64,000 nucleotides of DNA from Rummeliibacillus sp044763875 (GTDB lineage: Bacteria; Bacillota; Bacilli; Bacillales_A; Planococcaceae): NCBI RefSeq assembly GCF_044763875.1, contig NZ_JBIWGZ010000002.1, positions 186,001 through 250,000 on the forward strand, written 5' to 3'. The position numbers and the translations under genes are program-made. Positions within the stretch are counted from its first letter, which is position 1; every line of letters begins with the position of its first letter. Below are positions 63,146 to 64,000 of the stretch, piece after piece. The notes beneath the pieces were generated by a model. It searched no databases and was not told the DNA's origin. It worked only from the letters and a program-made list of their open reading frames with translations.

Positions 63146-63931
63146 TTATTCTCCTTTCAATCCACCATATCGGCGATTGCGTTTTTGATAGGCTTTAATA
63201 GCATCAAAAAAGGCATGTTCGTCAAAGTCTGGCCATAGGATCTCCGTAAACCAAAATTCAGTGTAAGCAAGCTGCCACAACATAAAATTACTTAAACGAA
63301 TTTCTCCACTCGTTCGAATTAATAAATCAGGATCTGGTAAATTAGCAGTCATAAGTCCAGATGAAATATTCTCCTCTGAAATATCTAATACATCTAATTC
63401 TCCATCCTTAATTTGTTTGGCTATTCGTTGCATAGCAAGTACTAATTCTTTCCGACTGCCATAGTTCAATGCAAAATTAAGAACCATTCCTGTATTTTCT
63501 TTTGTTTGATTCATCGCGTTTTGAACTGCGCGCTGTGTATGACCTGGCAATGCATCCATTTCGCCAATCATTTCAATTCGAATATTTAGCTCCATTAACT
63601 CAGGTAGAAATGAACCTAAAAATTCTTCAGGTAACCGCATCAAAAATTCTACTTCTTTTCTCGGGCGTTTCCAGTTTTCTGTTGAAAAAGCATATAACGT
63701 AATGGCTTTTACTCCGATTGCATTTGCAGCTCGTGTAATTTTACGTACGTTTTTCATTCCTTCATGATGTCCAGCAACACGAGGTAAAGCACGTTTTCTC
63801 GCCCATCTACCGTTGCCATCCATAATAATTGCTATATGGGCAGGCACTTGTTCATTTGAAATATCTGAAATTCGTTCCTGTAAATCTTGACGTTGTTTAT
63901 CTGATTTTCCCCATACGAGTTTGTTTAACAT
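63146..63931 (-). CDS. uppS: Undecaprenyl diphosphate synthase
   Basis: Cis-prenyltransferase that makes the C55 lipid carrier for peptidoglycan and teichoic acids. It has 261 residues. Motif I HIAIIMDGNGRWARKR (D38 to R42), then LYAFSTENWKRPRKEVEFLM, GSRKELVLAMQRIAKQI and the C-terminal DLLIRTSGEIRLSNFMLWQ. GGAGG lies 7 nt before the ATG. Only about 70 bp upstream are visible; frr would be expected next but is outside. Confidence 0.97.
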   Translation of the reverse strand: MLNKLVWGKSDKQRQDLQERISDISNEQVPAHIAIIMDGNGRWARKRALPRVAGHHEGMKNVRKITRAANAIGVKAITLYAFSTENWKRPRKEVEFLMRLPEEFLGSFLPELMELNIRIEMIGEMDALPGHTQRAVQNAMNQTKENTGMVLNFALNYGSRKELVLAMQRIAKQIKDGELDVLDISEENISSGLMTANLPDPDLLIRTSGEIRLSNFMLWQLAYTEFWFTEILWPDFDEHAFFDAIKAYQKRNRRYGGLKGE

Positions 63932-64000
63932 TTAGAATCCTCCACTAACTTACAAATCGGAACGTATACTACTTCTATCATATCAAAAATACGGATTTTT

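Overview
The window is a stretch of core chromosome from a low-GC, endospore-forming Firmicute (order Bacillales). Gene order from mutS to uppS closely follows the Bacillus subtilis block mutS-cotE-ymcA-miaB-spoVS-ymdB-rny-recA-cinA-pgsA-ymfM...spoIIIE-rnjB-dapA-asd-spoVF-mlpA-pnp-rpsO-ribF-truB-rbfA-infB-nusA-rimP-polC-proS-rasP-dxr-cdsA-uppS. Nearly every gene is on the minus strand, so the block reads right to left. The korAB pair next to miaB, the nucleoside ABC importer in the ymfC region, the Ser-tailed CotE and the types of dispersed repeat point to the Lysinibacillus/Planococcaceae side of Bacillales. That placement is an inference from pattern, not from a search.

Layout. 1-1430 is the N-terminal part of mutS, running off the left edge. 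1.7-9.3 kb is a gluconate/pentose-phosphate island: gntK(+), a two-gene cassette of a P-loop kinase-like protein and an NlpC/P60-like protein (both -), gnd(-), an RpiR/SIS regulator(+) and gntP(-). 9.4-16 kb holds cotE, ymcA/ricA, miaB, korBA and spoVS. 16-19.8 kb holds ymdB, rny and recA, the last with a LexA box. 20-27.6 kb holds cinA, pgsA, rodZ, ymfK, ymfJ, ymfI, ymfH and ymfF. 27.8-33.5 kb holds nupQPO, bmpA and the GntR-type ymfC. 33.7-42.9 kb holds spoIIIE, rnjB, dapA, asd, spoVFB, spoVFA, ymxH and mlpA. 43-64 kb is the RNA/translation/replication block (pnp, rpsO, ribF, truB, rbfA, ylxP, infB, ylxQ, ylxR, nusA, rimP, polC, proS), followed by the envelope/isoprenoid genes rseP, dxr, cdsA and uppS.

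How the genes work together. gntP imports gluconate, gntK phosphorylates it and gnd oxidises 6-phosphogluconate; the RpiR-type protein probably regulates all three. asd and dapA feed dihydrodipicolinate to SpoVFA/SpoVFB, which make dipicolinic acid for spores. pnp, rny, rnjB and ymcA are RNA-decay functions. rpsO to polC supply ribosome maturation, translation initiation, transcription elongation and replication. dxr and uppS bracket isoprenoid-lipid synthesis.

No prophage, CRISPR array, insertion-sequence transposase, rRNA or tRNA gene was seen. The less ordinary content is in the non-coding DNA: two families of long, hairpin-rich dispersed repeats (two copies in opposite orientation flank the two-gene cassette), a cloverleaf-shaped terminator after pgsA, a three-hairpin element before proS, tandem 7-bp repeats before ymfC, and a GAAA-N4/5-TTTC palindrome shared by the gluconate promoters. 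I did not find a clearly new multi-gene system.
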